From Myxococcales bacterium (GTDB taxonomy: Bacteria; Myxococcota; Myxococcia; Myxococcales; Anaeromyxobacteraceae): a DNA stretch of 11,111 bases. The notes below the pieces were generated by a model. The model saw nothing but the letters and a program-made list of their open reading frames with translations, did no database searches and was not told the DNA's origin. Both the position numbers and the translations under genes were made by a program. Numbering within the stretch: position 1 is the stretch's first letter; each line of letters opens with the position of its first letter. Shown in pieces: positions 1-7,091 of the stretch. The stretch covers positions 1 to 11,111 of the forward strand of contig JAJYHA010000139.1 in the NCBI GenBank assembly GCA_021784995.1. The letters are read 5' to 3'.

Positions 1-1825
1 CCTCGGCCACCGCCTCCACCCCGACCCGCATGCGGTACTCGGCGTGGAAGCCCAGGTTCCGGGCGAGCGCCACGTAGCGCTGCAGGGCCTCCTCCGTCCG
101 GCGCTGGACCTCCTCCACCTCCTCCACGCCCTTCATCGCCGCGGCGTCGATCACGCCCACGGAGAGGAAGACGAGGTTCCGGTAGAAGCGGGGGTAGAGC
201 CGCTGGAGCGAGAGGATCTGGTGCACCCCGAGCCCGCCGTAGCTCCCGACGAGGAGCGCCGCGGTGGGCTGGCGGGGGTCGAGGGGGCCGGGCTCGGCGG
301 CGGCGCGGTCCGGCAGCGCCGAGAGGATCTCGTCGAGGCGGCGCAGGTCGAGCTTCACGCCGTCGTAGTGGCGCCGGATGGCGATGCAGAGCGCGATGAG
401 CAGCGCCGTGGTGAGGAGCGTGATCCAGCCCCCCTGGCGGAACTTCTCCAGCACGTTGACCACCAGGATGGAGAGGCAGAGCACGAGGCCGACGACGTGG
501 ATGACGATGTGCCGGTGCCAGTCGGGGTACTTCGCGCGCTCGCGGATCCAGTAACGCACCATCCCCATCTCCGAGAGCGAGAAGGTGAGGAACACGTTGA
601 TGGAGTACATGAGGACGAGCGTGCTGGTGTCGCCGCGCGTGTAGAGCAGCGTCGCCGCCGACGCGCCCGAGATGAGCAGGATCCCGTGCTGCATGGAGAG
701 GCGGTCCGAGAGCTGCCCGAACCGGTGAGGCAGCCACGAGTCGTTGGCCATGTTGGACATGACGCGCGGCCCGTCGATGAAGCCGGCCTGCGCCGCGACG
801 AAGAGCAGCGCCGTCTCGGCGCCGAGGGTGGCCCAGATGAAGAGCTGGCCCACGGTCCCCCATCGCCCGGCGAACGCCTCCGCGAGCACGGCGTTCATCG
901 TCTTGCCCTCGACGGGCTGGGCGTGGACGAGCAGGTAGGCCACCGTGATCCCGCCGGCGGTGAGCGCCAGGGAGGTGGCCATGTAGACCATCGTCCTGCG
1001 CGCGGTGTGCACCTTCGGCTCGCGCATGATCTGGAGGCCGTTCGAGACGGCCTCGATGCCGGTGTAGGTGCCGGCGCCCATCGAGTAGGCGCGCAGGAAG
1101 AGGGCCGCGAGACCGCCCAGGCCGAGCGTGGCGAGCCCCGATTGATAGCCGGTCCGCACCTCGTGGACGACGGTCGGGAGCTCCCACGCGCGCCCGGCGA
1201 TGACGCCGACCAGCAGGATGACGTGCGTCACCAGGAAGGCGACGAAGATGGGCGCCAGGGCGGTGACCGACTCCTTCACGCCGCGCAGGTTCAGCACCAT
1301 CAGGACGCCGATGGCGGCGAACTCGACCGGGAGCTTCCACGCGTGCCAGGCGGGCGGGATGAAGCTGAACGTCGCGTCGGCGCCGGCGGCGATCGACACC
1401 GAGACGGTGAGCACGTAGTCGACCAGGAGCGCCGACCCGGAGACGACGCCGAACCGGGGCCCGAGCAGGCGGGAGGCCACCACGTAGCCGCCGCCGCCGA
1501 ACGGGAAGTGCTCGATGATCCGCGAGTAGGCGTAGGAGATGACGAAGACCGTGAGGGCGGTCGCGAGGGCCAGGCCCACCGCCAGGAAGTGGTGCTGGCC
1601 GAGCGCCTTGAAGGACTCCTCCGGACCGTAGGAGGACGACGAGAGCCCGTCCGCGCCGAGCCCGACCCAGGCCAGGAAGGCGACGAGCGAGATGTGGTGG
1701 TAGGTCCGGGGGTCGCGCAGGTTGCGGGGGGCGCCGAGGAGGAGCCGCCGCAGGCCGCGCCGCGGCTCCGCGGCCGGATCGCCCCCGCCGGCCGCCTTCG
1801 TCGCGAGGCGGGAGGCGTCGCTCAT
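1..1825 (-). CDS. KimA-like APC-superfamily potassium transporter (3' end outside window)
   Basis: Predicted inner-membrane K+ importer of the APC superfamily; 608 codons are visible and the stop lies off the left edge. The start is ATG at 1825, with GGAGG about 8 bases upstream. An N-terminal tail of about 40 residues is followed by a 12-helix APC core to about residue 475 and a soluble C-terminal region (about 500 onward) resembling the Usp-like domain of KimA. From memory of Bacillus KimA, the residues reported to line its K+ sites (D36, Y43, D117, Y118, T121, S125, T230, E233, Y377) all have counterparts here: D59, Y66, D136, Y137, T140, S144, T255, E258, Y407. Shared blocks include GGGxY at 111-114, LLVDYxLTVxVS at 133-144 and TGIEAVSN at 255-262. 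It is divergent from a KdpD/KdpE pair, which supports a potassium role. Automatic annotation would probably say 'APC family permease'; an amino acid substrate cannot be excluded. Confidence 0.85.
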   Translation of the reverse strand, partial: MSDASRLATKAAGGGDPAAEPRRGLRRLLLGAPRNLRDPRTYHHISLVAFLAWVGLGADGLSSSSYGPEESFKALGQHHFLAVGLALATALTVFVISYAYSRIIEHFPFGGGGYVVASRLLGPRFGVVSGSALLVDYVLTVSVSIAAGADATFSFIPPAWHAWKLPVEFAAIGVLMVLNLRGVKESVTALAPIFVAFLVTHVILLVGVIAGRAWELPTVVHEVRTGYQSGLATLGLGGLAALFLRAYSMGAGTYTGIEAVSNGLQIMREPKVHTARRTMVYMATSLALTAGGITVAYLLVHAQPVEGKTMNAVLAEAFAGRWGTVGQLFIWATLGAETALLFVAAQAGFIDGPRVMSNMANDSWLPHRFGQLSDRLSMQHGILLISGASAATLLYTRGDTSTLVLMYSINVFLTFSLSEMGMVRYWIRERAKYPDWHRHIVIHVVGLVLCLSILVVNVLEKFRQGGWITLLTTALLIALCIAIRRHYDGVKLDLRRLDEILSALPDRAAAEPGPLDPRQPTAALLVGSYGGLGVHQILSLQRLYPRFYRNLVFLSVGVIDAAAMKGVEEVEEVQRRTEEALQRYVALARNLGFHAEYRMRVGVEAVAE

Positions 1826-2020
1826 GGCGCGCCTCCGGGGCGAAGGGGTCGACCGCAGGGCGGCGCGGAGGCCGGGCGCGGGTGGGGGATCGCGGACATG
1901 CGCGAACCTTGCCGCGGACCGTGTGCGGGCGGGATCAAGACGCGTGCGGCCGGTGTCAAGATCGCGTCAGGACGCCGCCCGCCCGCTCACGCCCCCGCCT
2001 CGATGTGGGAGGATGCGGGG
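1826..2020. promoter_or_regulatory. Divergent control region between the KimA-like and kdpDE genes
   Basis: Non-coding spacer between two divergent start codons. TCAAGACGCG begins at 1935, TCAAGATCGCG at 1956 and TCAGGACGC at 1967, giving direct repeats 21 and 11 bases apart. That is the helical spacing expected for tandem sites of OmpR-family regulators such as KdpE. A perfect TTGACA reads on the minus strand at 1959-1954 and could be the -35 box of the transporter gene, but no good -10 follows it. The role as a KdpE operator is inferred from position and spacing; the repeats themselves are seen directly. Confidence 0.4.
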
Positions 2021-3571
2021 GTGCCACCGGAGGACATGGCCGGGCTCCAGGCCGGCCGCGACCATGCCACCGCCCGCCGGCGGGGGGCGGTGGCGTACGC
2101 ACGGGCGGTGGCGGTGGTGGCCGCCGCCGCGGCGGTGGCCGGCGCCGCGCGCTCGTTCCTCCACGTCCCCGACGTGGACATGCTCTTCCTGCTCGGTGTC
2201 GTCCTGGTCGCGGTGACGTCGACGCGGGGGCCCGCCATGCTCGCCGCCGTCCTCTCGGTCGCGGCGTACGACTTCTTCTTCGTCGCGCCCGCCTTCACGT
2301 TCGAGGTGGAGGACGCGCGCTACGTGCTGACCTTCGTCATGATGCTCGGTGTCGGGATGGTCATCTCGACGCTGGCGGCGCGGCTCCGGGCCGAGGAGCA
2401 GGCGGCGCTGGGGCGTGAGCGGCGGACCGCGGCGCTCTACGAGGCGAGCCGCGCGCTCGGCGCCGCGCGCGACGAGGCGACGGTGGGGGCCGCGTGCGTG
2501 GACGTGGCGGCCCGCGTCGTGGGACGCCCCGTCGCGCTTCTCGTGAGGGTGGCAGACGACGCCGTCCGCCCGCTCGTCGCCAGCCCCCGCGACACCGTCC
2601 TCACCGCCCTCGAGCTGGAGCTGGCGCGCTGGACGGCGATCCAGGGCCGGAGCGCAGGCGGCGGGGTCGGCGCCTTCCCGGAGACGCCCGTCGCCTCGAT
2701 CCCCCTGGCCGCGGCCGCAGAGGTCCGTGCCGTGCTCGTCGTCCGGGAGGAGGGAGCGGCGCCCATCCGGGCCGAGCAGCGGGAGTTCCTGGAGGCGCTC
2801 TGTCGCCAGGGCGCGCTCGCCCTGGAGCGTGTCCGGCTGGCGGCGGACCTCCGCGCCGCCTCTCTCCGGGCCGAGGCCGAGCAGGTGCGCAGCGCGCTGC
2901 TCTCCTCCGTCTCGCACGATCTCCGCACGCCCCTCGCCTCGATCACGGGGGCGGCGACCACCCTGCGCGAGGGCGTCCTCGACGAGGGCACCCGGCGCGA
3001 GCTGGTCGACGCCGTCTGCGAGGAGGCGGAGCGCCTGGAGCGGCTGGTCCGGAACCTCCTCGACATGACGCGCCTCGAGTCGGGCGCCGTCGAGCTGCGG
3101 CGCGTCTGGGTCCCCGTGGAGGAGGTGATCGGGAGCGCGCTCGTCCGGCTCGAGCGGCAGCTCGCCGGGCGCGAGGTCACGACGGCCTGCCCCCGGGACC
3201 TGCCGCTCCTCTTCGCCGATCCGGTGCTGCTGCAACAGCTCCTCCTCAACCTGCTCGAGAACGCGGCGAAGTACACGCCCGCGGGATCCCCCATCGAGAT
3301 CACGGCCGCCGCCGGCGACGGCGTGGTGCGGATGGAGATCTCCGATCGTGGCCCCGGGATCGCTCCCGGGATGGAGGAGGCGGTGTTCGAGCGGTTCCGT
3401 CGCGGGTCGGGCCCCGGCGTCCCCGGCGTGGGCCTCGGCCTCGCCATCTCGCGGGCCATCGCGACGGCGCACGGGGGCACGCTCGGGGCGCTGCGCCGGG
3501 AGGGGGGAGGAGTCGTGTTCCGGCTGGTCCTCCCGGTGACGCCCGCGCCGGCGGTGGAGCCGGCGTCGTGA
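2021..3571 (+). CDS. kdpD: KdpD-type sensor histidine kinase lacking the N-terminal KdpD/Usp domains
   Basis: Membrane sensor kinase of the KdpD family, predicted to autophosphorylate and pass phosphate to the KdpE homologue that overlaps its 3' end. The start is taken as GTG 2021 because GGGAGGA at 2007-2013 sits 7 bases upstream. ATG 2003 has no Shine-Dalgarno, and at ATG 2036 the GGAGG is only 2 bases away. The product is 516 residues, against roughly 900 for E. coli KdpD. Order of parts: four transmembrane helices (about 24-43, 54-66, 71-88, 101-119) with the family signature YDFFFVAPAFTF at 83-94; a GAF-like region (about 135-275); a HisKA domain with H299 in SHDLRTPL; an ATPase domain with N414 in the N box, D442 in DRGPGI and a GVGLGL G2 box. 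The cytoplasmic N-terminal KdpD plus Usp region is absent, so sensing must rest on the membrane and GAF parts or on another protein. The open frame continues far upstream, but only as antisense to the transporter. Confidence 0.9.
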   Translation: MPPEDMAGLQAGRDHATARRRGAVAYARAVAVVAAAAAVAGAARSFLHVPDVDMLFLLGVVLVAVTSTRGPAMLAAVLSVAAYDFFFVAPAFTFEVEDARYVLTFVMMLGVGMVISTLAARLRAEEQAALGRERRTAALYEASRALGAARDEATVGAACVDVAARVVGRPVALLVRVADDAVRPLVASPRDTVLTALELELARWTAIQGRSAGGGVGAFPETPVASIPLAAAAEVRAVLVVREEGAAPIRAEQREFLEALCRQGALALERVRLAADLRAASLRAEAEQVRSALLSSVSHDLRTPLASITGAATTLREGVLDEGTRRELVDAVCEEAERLERLVRNLLDMTRLESGAVELRRVWVPVEEVIGSALVRLERQLAGREVTTACPRDLPLLFADPVLLQQLLLNLLENAAKYTPAGSPIEITAAAGDGVVRMEISDRGPGIAPGMEEAVFERFRRGSGPGVPGVGLGLAISRAIATAHGGTLGALRREGGGVVFRLVLPVTPAPAVEPAS

Positions 3572-4263
3572 CCGCGGAGGCGCTGGTGCTGGTCGTCGAG
3601 GACGAGCCGCAGGTCCGGCGCTTCCTGCGCGCGTCGCTCGCCTCGCGCGGGTATCGCGTCCTCGAGGCGACCACGGTGCGCGAGGCGCTCCAGCTCGCGA
3701 CGGGCCACGTCCCGGACCTCTTCCTCCTCGACCTCGGGCTCCCGGACGGCGACGGGATCGAGCTCACGCGCGCGCTGCGCGGGTGGACGCGCGCGCCCAT
3801 CGTCGTCCTCTCCGCCCGGGGCAGGGAGGAGGACAAGGTCGACGCGCTCGACGCCGGCGCGGACGATTACCTGACGAAGCCGTTCGGGGTGAACGAGCTG
3901 CTCGCGCGCCTGCGGGTGGCGCTCCGGCACGCGCAGGCGGTGCCACGGGAGGGACCCGTCCTGCAGGTGGGATCCCTGCGGATCGACCTGGCGCGCCGCG
4001 AGGTGGTGGTCGAGGGGCGGGAGGTGCGGCTCACGCCGACCGAGTTCAAGCTGCTGGAACTCCTGGCCCGGAACGCAGGGAAGGTCCTCACCCACGGCCA
4101 CATCCTCCGGGCGATCTGGGGGCCGCACTCGACCCAGGCCCACCTGGTGCGCGTGCACATGGCGGAGCTGAGGCGGAAGGTGGAGGCCGATCCCGCTCGC
4201 CCGCGCCTCCTGCTCACCGAGGTGGGTGTCGGTTACCGGCTGCGCGAGCCCTGCGGCGATTGA
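3568..4263 (+). CDS. kdpE: KdpE-type response regulator (OmpR/PhoB family)
   Basis: DNA-binding response regulator of 231 residues. The GTG start at 3568 overlaps the kdpD-like stop as GTGA, with GGAG at 3556-3559 about 8 bases upstream, so the pair is translationally coupled. The receiver domain covers about 5-118, with acidic E11/D12, phosphoacceptor D55 in LLDLGLPDGDGIE, S82 and K104 in YLTKPFG. The winged-helix effector domain covers about 130-228, with LTPTEFKLLELL, NAGKVLTH, IWGP and a final EVGVGYRL. The near-identity of LDLGLPDGDGIE, ALDAGADDY and the PARPR...TE.G.GYR ending to E. coli KdpE makes the family call firm. No kdpFABC genes are visible, so its target may be the divergent KimA-like gene or a distant kdp operon. 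Confidence 0.95.
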   Translation: MTAEALVLVVEDEPQVRRFLRASLASRGYRVLEATTVREALQLATGHVPDLFLLDLGLPDGDGIELTRALRGWTRAPIVVLSARGREEDKVDALDAGADDYLTKPFGVNELLARLRVALRHAQAVPREGPVLQVGSLRIDLARREVVVEGREVRLTPTEFKLLELLARNAGKVLTHGHILRAIWGPHSTQAHLVRVHMAELRRKVEADPARPRLLLTEVGVGYRLREPCGD

Positions 4264-4265
4264 CG

Positions 4266-4350
4266 GCGCCCCGCAGCGGGCGCTTCCCGAATCGCTCGCC
4301 CGTGGGGCGCGCCCCGGGACCCCCCATCCGAGCGCGCGGTGAGCGCGCTC
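4266..4350. terminator. Inverted-repeat cluster in convergent spacer, possible bidirectional terminator
   Basis: The spacer between two converging genes holds three inverted repeats. GCGCCC/GGGCGC lies at 4266-4271 and 4278-4283 with a 6-base loop. A perfect GGGGCGCGCCCC palindrome lies at 4304-4315. A perfect 8-bp stem GAGCGCGC/GCGCGCTC lies at 4330-4337 and 4343-4350 with loop GGTGA. None is followed by a real T-tract on either strand, so intrinsic termination is uncertain; Rho-dependent ends or simple transcript-end stabilisation are equally possible. Confidence 0.45.
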
Positions 4351-4905
4351 CTAGGGGAACGCCCCGTTCACCAGGACGCAGACCGGCAGCCAGCCACCCT
4401 GCTCGATGATGTTCACGAGGCCGATCTGGAGGCCGTTCATGGTGCCGGCGTGGTTCACGAGCCCGAGCTGCAGGCCGCGCGCGGCGTCGGCGTGGTTCAC
4501 GAGGCCGAGCTGGAACCCGCTGGTGCGGCCCGCGATGGTGACGAGGCCGGTCTGGAGGCCCTCGACCCTGCCGTGCGTGATGCTGACGAGCAGCGCGTCC
4601 TGCAGGCCGACGTGGTCACCCTCGGTGAGGTTCACCAGCCCCCACTGGACGCCCAGCGCGTCGCCCCGCACGTCGTTGACCAGCCCCAGCTCGATGCCGC
4701 GCAGGAATGCGTTGCGCCCGTACAGCAGGTCGATCGCCACGCCGCTCACGCCCTCCGCCGGCGCGACGATCTGCGCGGGGGCGAAGAGGGCGAGCTGGAA
4801 GGGCTTGCCGGGAGCCGGCGGCGGCTCGGACCCGCGGGCCGGCCGGAGCGTGGTGCCCATGAGGATCGCCGCCGCGCACGCAGCCCGCAGGAGTCTCTTC
4901 GCCAT
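4351..4905 (-). CDS. Secreted GLQxGLVN-repeat protein (LA_2272 surface-repeat-like)
   Basis: A protein of 184 residues. ATG 4905 is chosen because GGAGG lies 4 bases upstream and a signal peptide follows directly: MAKRLLR, then a hydrophobic stretch ACAAAILMG, with likely cleavage after the PARG region near residue 24. Residues from about 60 to the end are tandem units of 14-16 residues of the form GxQxGLVNxxxxxx, for example GIELGLVNDVRGDAL, GVQWGLVNLTEGDHV, GFQLGLVNHADAAR and GLQLGLVNHAGTMN. The last unit ends in a hydrophobic tail, VCVLVNGAFP. This pattern matches the family named for Leptospira LA_2272, thought to be cell-surface or outer-membrane proteins; the function is unknown. Alternating hydrophobic positions suggest stacked beta strands. 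A longer in-frame start at 4980 would bury the signal peptide and is unlikely. It is followed downstream by the convergent inverted-repeat spacer. Confidence 0.85.
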   Translation of the reverse strand: MAKRLLRAACAAAILMGTTLRPARGSEPPPAPGKPFQLALFAPAQIVAPAEGVSGVAIDLLYGRNAFLRGIELGLVNDVRGDALGVQWGLVNLTEGDHVGLQDALLVSITHGRVEGLQTGLVTIAGRTSGFQLGLVNHADAARGLQLGLVNHAGTMNGLQIGLVNIIEQGGWLPVCVLVNGAFP

Positions 4906-5004
4906 GGCGCCTCCGCAGCGGGTCCATCCGCCGCTGGTCCGAACCCGAAGCATAACGAACGCGCGGGCAGACCGGGGCACCTTCTGGAGCCGCCGCCCGT
5001 CGCC

Positions 5005-5583
5005 TCACCGTGCGTGCGGCTCCGGCCGCTTGCGGGCCACGAGCCGGGCGTCGTGGCGGCCCCGCTCCAGCCAGCCCTCCTCGTACCGGATCACGGCCAG
5101 CCCCGGGATCAGCCCGGGCAGCTCCCCGTCCTCCAGCAGGTGGGCCGCGCCGGGCCGGGCGTGACGCTGGAGGTTCGAGCGGGTGGCGTGCTCCACGACC
5201 AGCCACCCTCCGGGCGCCAGCGCCTCCTCCACGCGTGCCAGGAGCGGCCGCGACAGGAAGGCAATGCACACCACCACGTCCCAGGGGCCGCGCGGCAACG
5301 GCTCCTCGTCCAGGTCGAGCCGGGAGGTGGCGATCGAGAGCCTCGCCTCCGCGGCCGCGCGGAGCGCGCGGGCGAGCGCGACCTCCGACACGTCCGCCAG
5401 CGTGACGTCGAGCCCGCGCCGCGCGAGCCAGAGCGCGTGCCGCCCCGTCCCGCCGGCCACGTCGAGGGCGCGCCCCTGGCGCGGCAGGAGAGGATCGAGC
5501 CCGACCAGGAAGGCGGAGGGAGGCGCCAGCGGGACCTCCTCCCGGTACCGCTCGTTCCACCGCTCGCGATCGCCGCGTCCCAC
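5005..5583 (-). CDS. Class I SAM-dependent methyltransferase (TehB/type-12-like)
   Basis: Small cytoplasmic methyltransferase of about 192 residues with a Rossmann SAM-binding core. Seen in order: an RWNERYREE N-terminal helix typical of this group; motif I ALDVAGGTGRHALWLARRG (SAM glycine loop); an acidic end of strand 2 in VTLADVS; LDLDEEPLP then WDVVVCIAFLSRP as motif IV; and ALAPGGWLVVEH as the post-motif region. The substrate cannot be told from sequence. The start is uncertain: GTG 5583 places the conserved helix near the N terminus, but its GGAGG is only 2 bases upstream; an in-frame TTG at 5619 adds 12 residues and has a similarly crowded GGAG. It lies 99 bases upstream of the GLVN-repeat gene on the same strand and may be co-transcribed with it, with no evident functional link. 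Confidence 0.85.
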   Translation of the reverse strand: MGRGDRERWNERYREEVPLAPPSAFLVGLDPLLPRQGRALDVAGGTGRHALWLARRGLDVTLADVSEVALARALRAAAEARLSIATSRLDLDEEPLPRGPWDVVVCIAFLSRPLLARVEEALAPGGWLVVEHATRSNLQRHARPGAAHLLEDGELPGLIPGLAVIRYEEGWLERGRHDARLVARKRPEPHAR

Positions 5584-5619
5584 GCCCTCCGGCCTAGCGG
5601 TCCGAAAAGGTCGACGCAA

Positions 5620-5784
5620 GGCTCCGGCGCGGCGAGGGTCTGGCCGCAGCCTCGACCCATCTCCGCTGTGGCACCGTGCCGCGGGTCTGATCCCGGGCGC
5701 TTACACCGCCGCAGCCCAAGAGGTACGGGGCTCTGGCCGGCGTCACCCTTCAGGCTGGAGACGACCCGCGAAGGGGCACTTGCC
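5620..5784. promoter_or_regulatory. Divergent spacer between methyltransferase and PAS kinase genes
   Basis: Short non-coding stretch that must hold the promoters for both divergent genes. A small inverted repeat GGCAC-C-GTGCC is seen at 5670-5680. I could not pick convincing -35/-10 boxes on either strand. AAGGGG at 5771-5775 serves as the kinase Shine-Dalgarno, about 9 bases before ATG 5785. Confidence 0.3.
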
Positions 5785-7080
5785 ATGGTGCCTTGGTCCA
5801 TCGCCCGGCTGCTCGGAAACGAACGGAGGCCTGCGGTCACGTGGGCCGCGGGCGGCGCCGTCGCCTTCGTCGCCTTCTGGGTCGTCTCCGTCCTCGACGC
5901 GGTCCTCCTCGGGCACGGTCGCTTCGCCGAGGCGCTCCTGGCCCCGACGATGGCCGAGCTGTGGATCCGGCTCCTGGTGGCCGTGCTGCTCGGGCTGCTC
6001 CACGTGGAGCGGCGCATGCGCGCGCAGCTGTCCCTGCTCTGGTTCGTGCTGCAGGAGGCGCCGGACGGGATCCAGATCGCCGACATGTCGGGGCGGATCA
6101 CCTACTCGAACCGGGCGATCGAGGAGATCTACGGCTTCACGCCCCGGGAGCTGCAGGGGCGCAACGTGGGGGAGATGAACGCCGACCCCACGGTGGCGGA
6201 GCGCGTGGTCCTGCCGGCCCTGAGGTCCCAGGGCAGGTGGGCCGGCGAGCTCGAGGTGAAGCACAAGTCGGGTAGGACCTTCCCCATCTGGCTCACCACG
6301 TCGGTGGTGGCGAACCGGCGCGGACGGCCCGCGGCCGCGATCGGGATCGTCCGCGACATCTCGGAGCGGAGGCGTGCGGCGGAGGCCCAGCGCAGGTACG
6401 CGATCCGGCTCGAGGAGGCCACACGCCTGAAGGACCTCTTCGCGGACATCCTGCGTCACGATCTGCTCGGACCCGCGTCCGTCCTGCGGATGTCGATGGA
6501 GCTGCTCGAGAGGCAGCCACTCCCCGCTCCGGCGCCCCGCGTCCTCGCGCAGGCGCGGCGGAGCTGCGCCCGCCTGCTCGAGATGCTGGAAGGCGCCGCG
6601 ACCTACGCCCGGGTCACCGCCATCGACCAGCTGCCGCTCGAGCCGCTCGACCTCCACCGCCTGCTCTCCGTGGTGGTGTCGGACTTCGAGCCGCTGCTCG
6701 CCGAGCACCACGCCCGCGTGGAGTACGAGCCCGCGGGGACCTGCCTGGTCCGCGCGAACCCGATCCTGTCCGAGGTCTTCACGAACCTGCTCTCGAACGC
6801 CGTCAAGTACGGACCTGCCGGCGCCGCCGTGACGATCCGCGTGGCGGAGCGCGGCGGGCAATGGGTGGTGTCGGTCGCGGATCGGGGCGAGGGGATCCGA
6901 CCCGAGGACCGCGAGCGGATCTTCACCCGGTTCGAGCGGCTCGGGAAGGAGGGCGTCAAGGGGACGGGGCTGGGGCTGACCATCGCCAGGCACGTCGTGA
7001 GCCTTCACGGAGGGGAGATCTGGGTGGAGGGGCGCCCCGGCGGGGGGAGCGTGTTCTGCGTCGCGCTGCCGAAGGGATAG
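5785..7080 (+). CDS. Membrane-bound PAS-domain sensor histidine kinase, orphan
   Basis: Sensor kinase of 431 residues at the inner membrane. ATG 5785 is preceded by AAGGGG about 9 bases upstream; the open frame extending leftward is antisense to other genes. Parts in order: two transmembrane helices (about 21-46 and 57-72) with almost no external loop; a PAS domain (about 84-190) with the usual DGIQIADMSGRITYSN opening and a PAC-like end, GIVRDISERRR; a HisKA-like helix with H225 in RHDLLGPAS, a less common H box; and a HATPase domain with N338 (NLLSNAVKYGP), D366 (DRGEGI) and GTGLGL. All catalytic boxes look intact. No response regulator lies next to it, so its partner is unknown. The following small membrane protein begins 11 bases after its stop and is probably in the same transcript. 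The PAS ligand cannot be predicted. Confidence 0.9.
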   Translation: MVPWSIARLLGNERRPAVTWAAGGAVAFVAFWVVSVLDAVLLGHGRFAEALLAPTMAELWIRLLVAVLLGLLHVERRMRAQLSLLWFVLQEAPDGIQIADMSGRITYSNRAIEEIYGFTPRELQGRNVGEMNADPTVAERVVLPALRSQGRWAGELEVKHKSGRTFPIWLTTSVVANRRGRPAAAIGIVRDISERRRAAEAQRRYAIRLEEATRLKDLFADILRHDLLGPASVLRMSMELLERQPLPAPAPRVLAQARRSCARLLEMLEGAATYARVTAIDQLPLEPLDLHRLLSVVVSDFEPLLAEHHARVEYEPAGTCLVRANPILSEVFTNLLSNAVKYGPAGAAVTIRVAERGGQWVVSVADRGEGIRPEDRERIFTRFERLGKEGVKGTGLGLTIARHVVSLHGGEIWVEGRPGGGSVFCVALPKG

Positions 7081-7091
7081 AGTGGCCGCCG

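Noticed and set aside
1826..1925. A c-di-AMP (ydaO-type) riboswitch in the transporter leader, as found before kimA in Bacillus
   Set aside because: The conserved ydaO core sequences are not visible in this stretch by eye, and the leader is short. A covariance-model search would settle it.
44..2020. Very long plus-strand open frame running into the KdpD-like kinase
   Set aside because: The part before 2021 is antisense to the KimA-like transporter, which has real homology and codon pattern on the minus strand. The upstream peptide is Arg/Glu/Gly-rich shadow sequence typical of GC-rich genomes.
1967..4158. Long minus-strand open frames opposite kdpD/kdpE
   Set aside because: They are antisense to genes with clear kinase and regulator domains, and they encode low-complexity Arg/Ser/Pro-rich peptides with no family signature.
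4906..4980. Longer N terminus for the GLVN-repeat protein from the start at 4980
   Set aside because: It would place 25 residues before an evident signal peptide, whereas ATG 4905 has its own Shine-Dalgarno.
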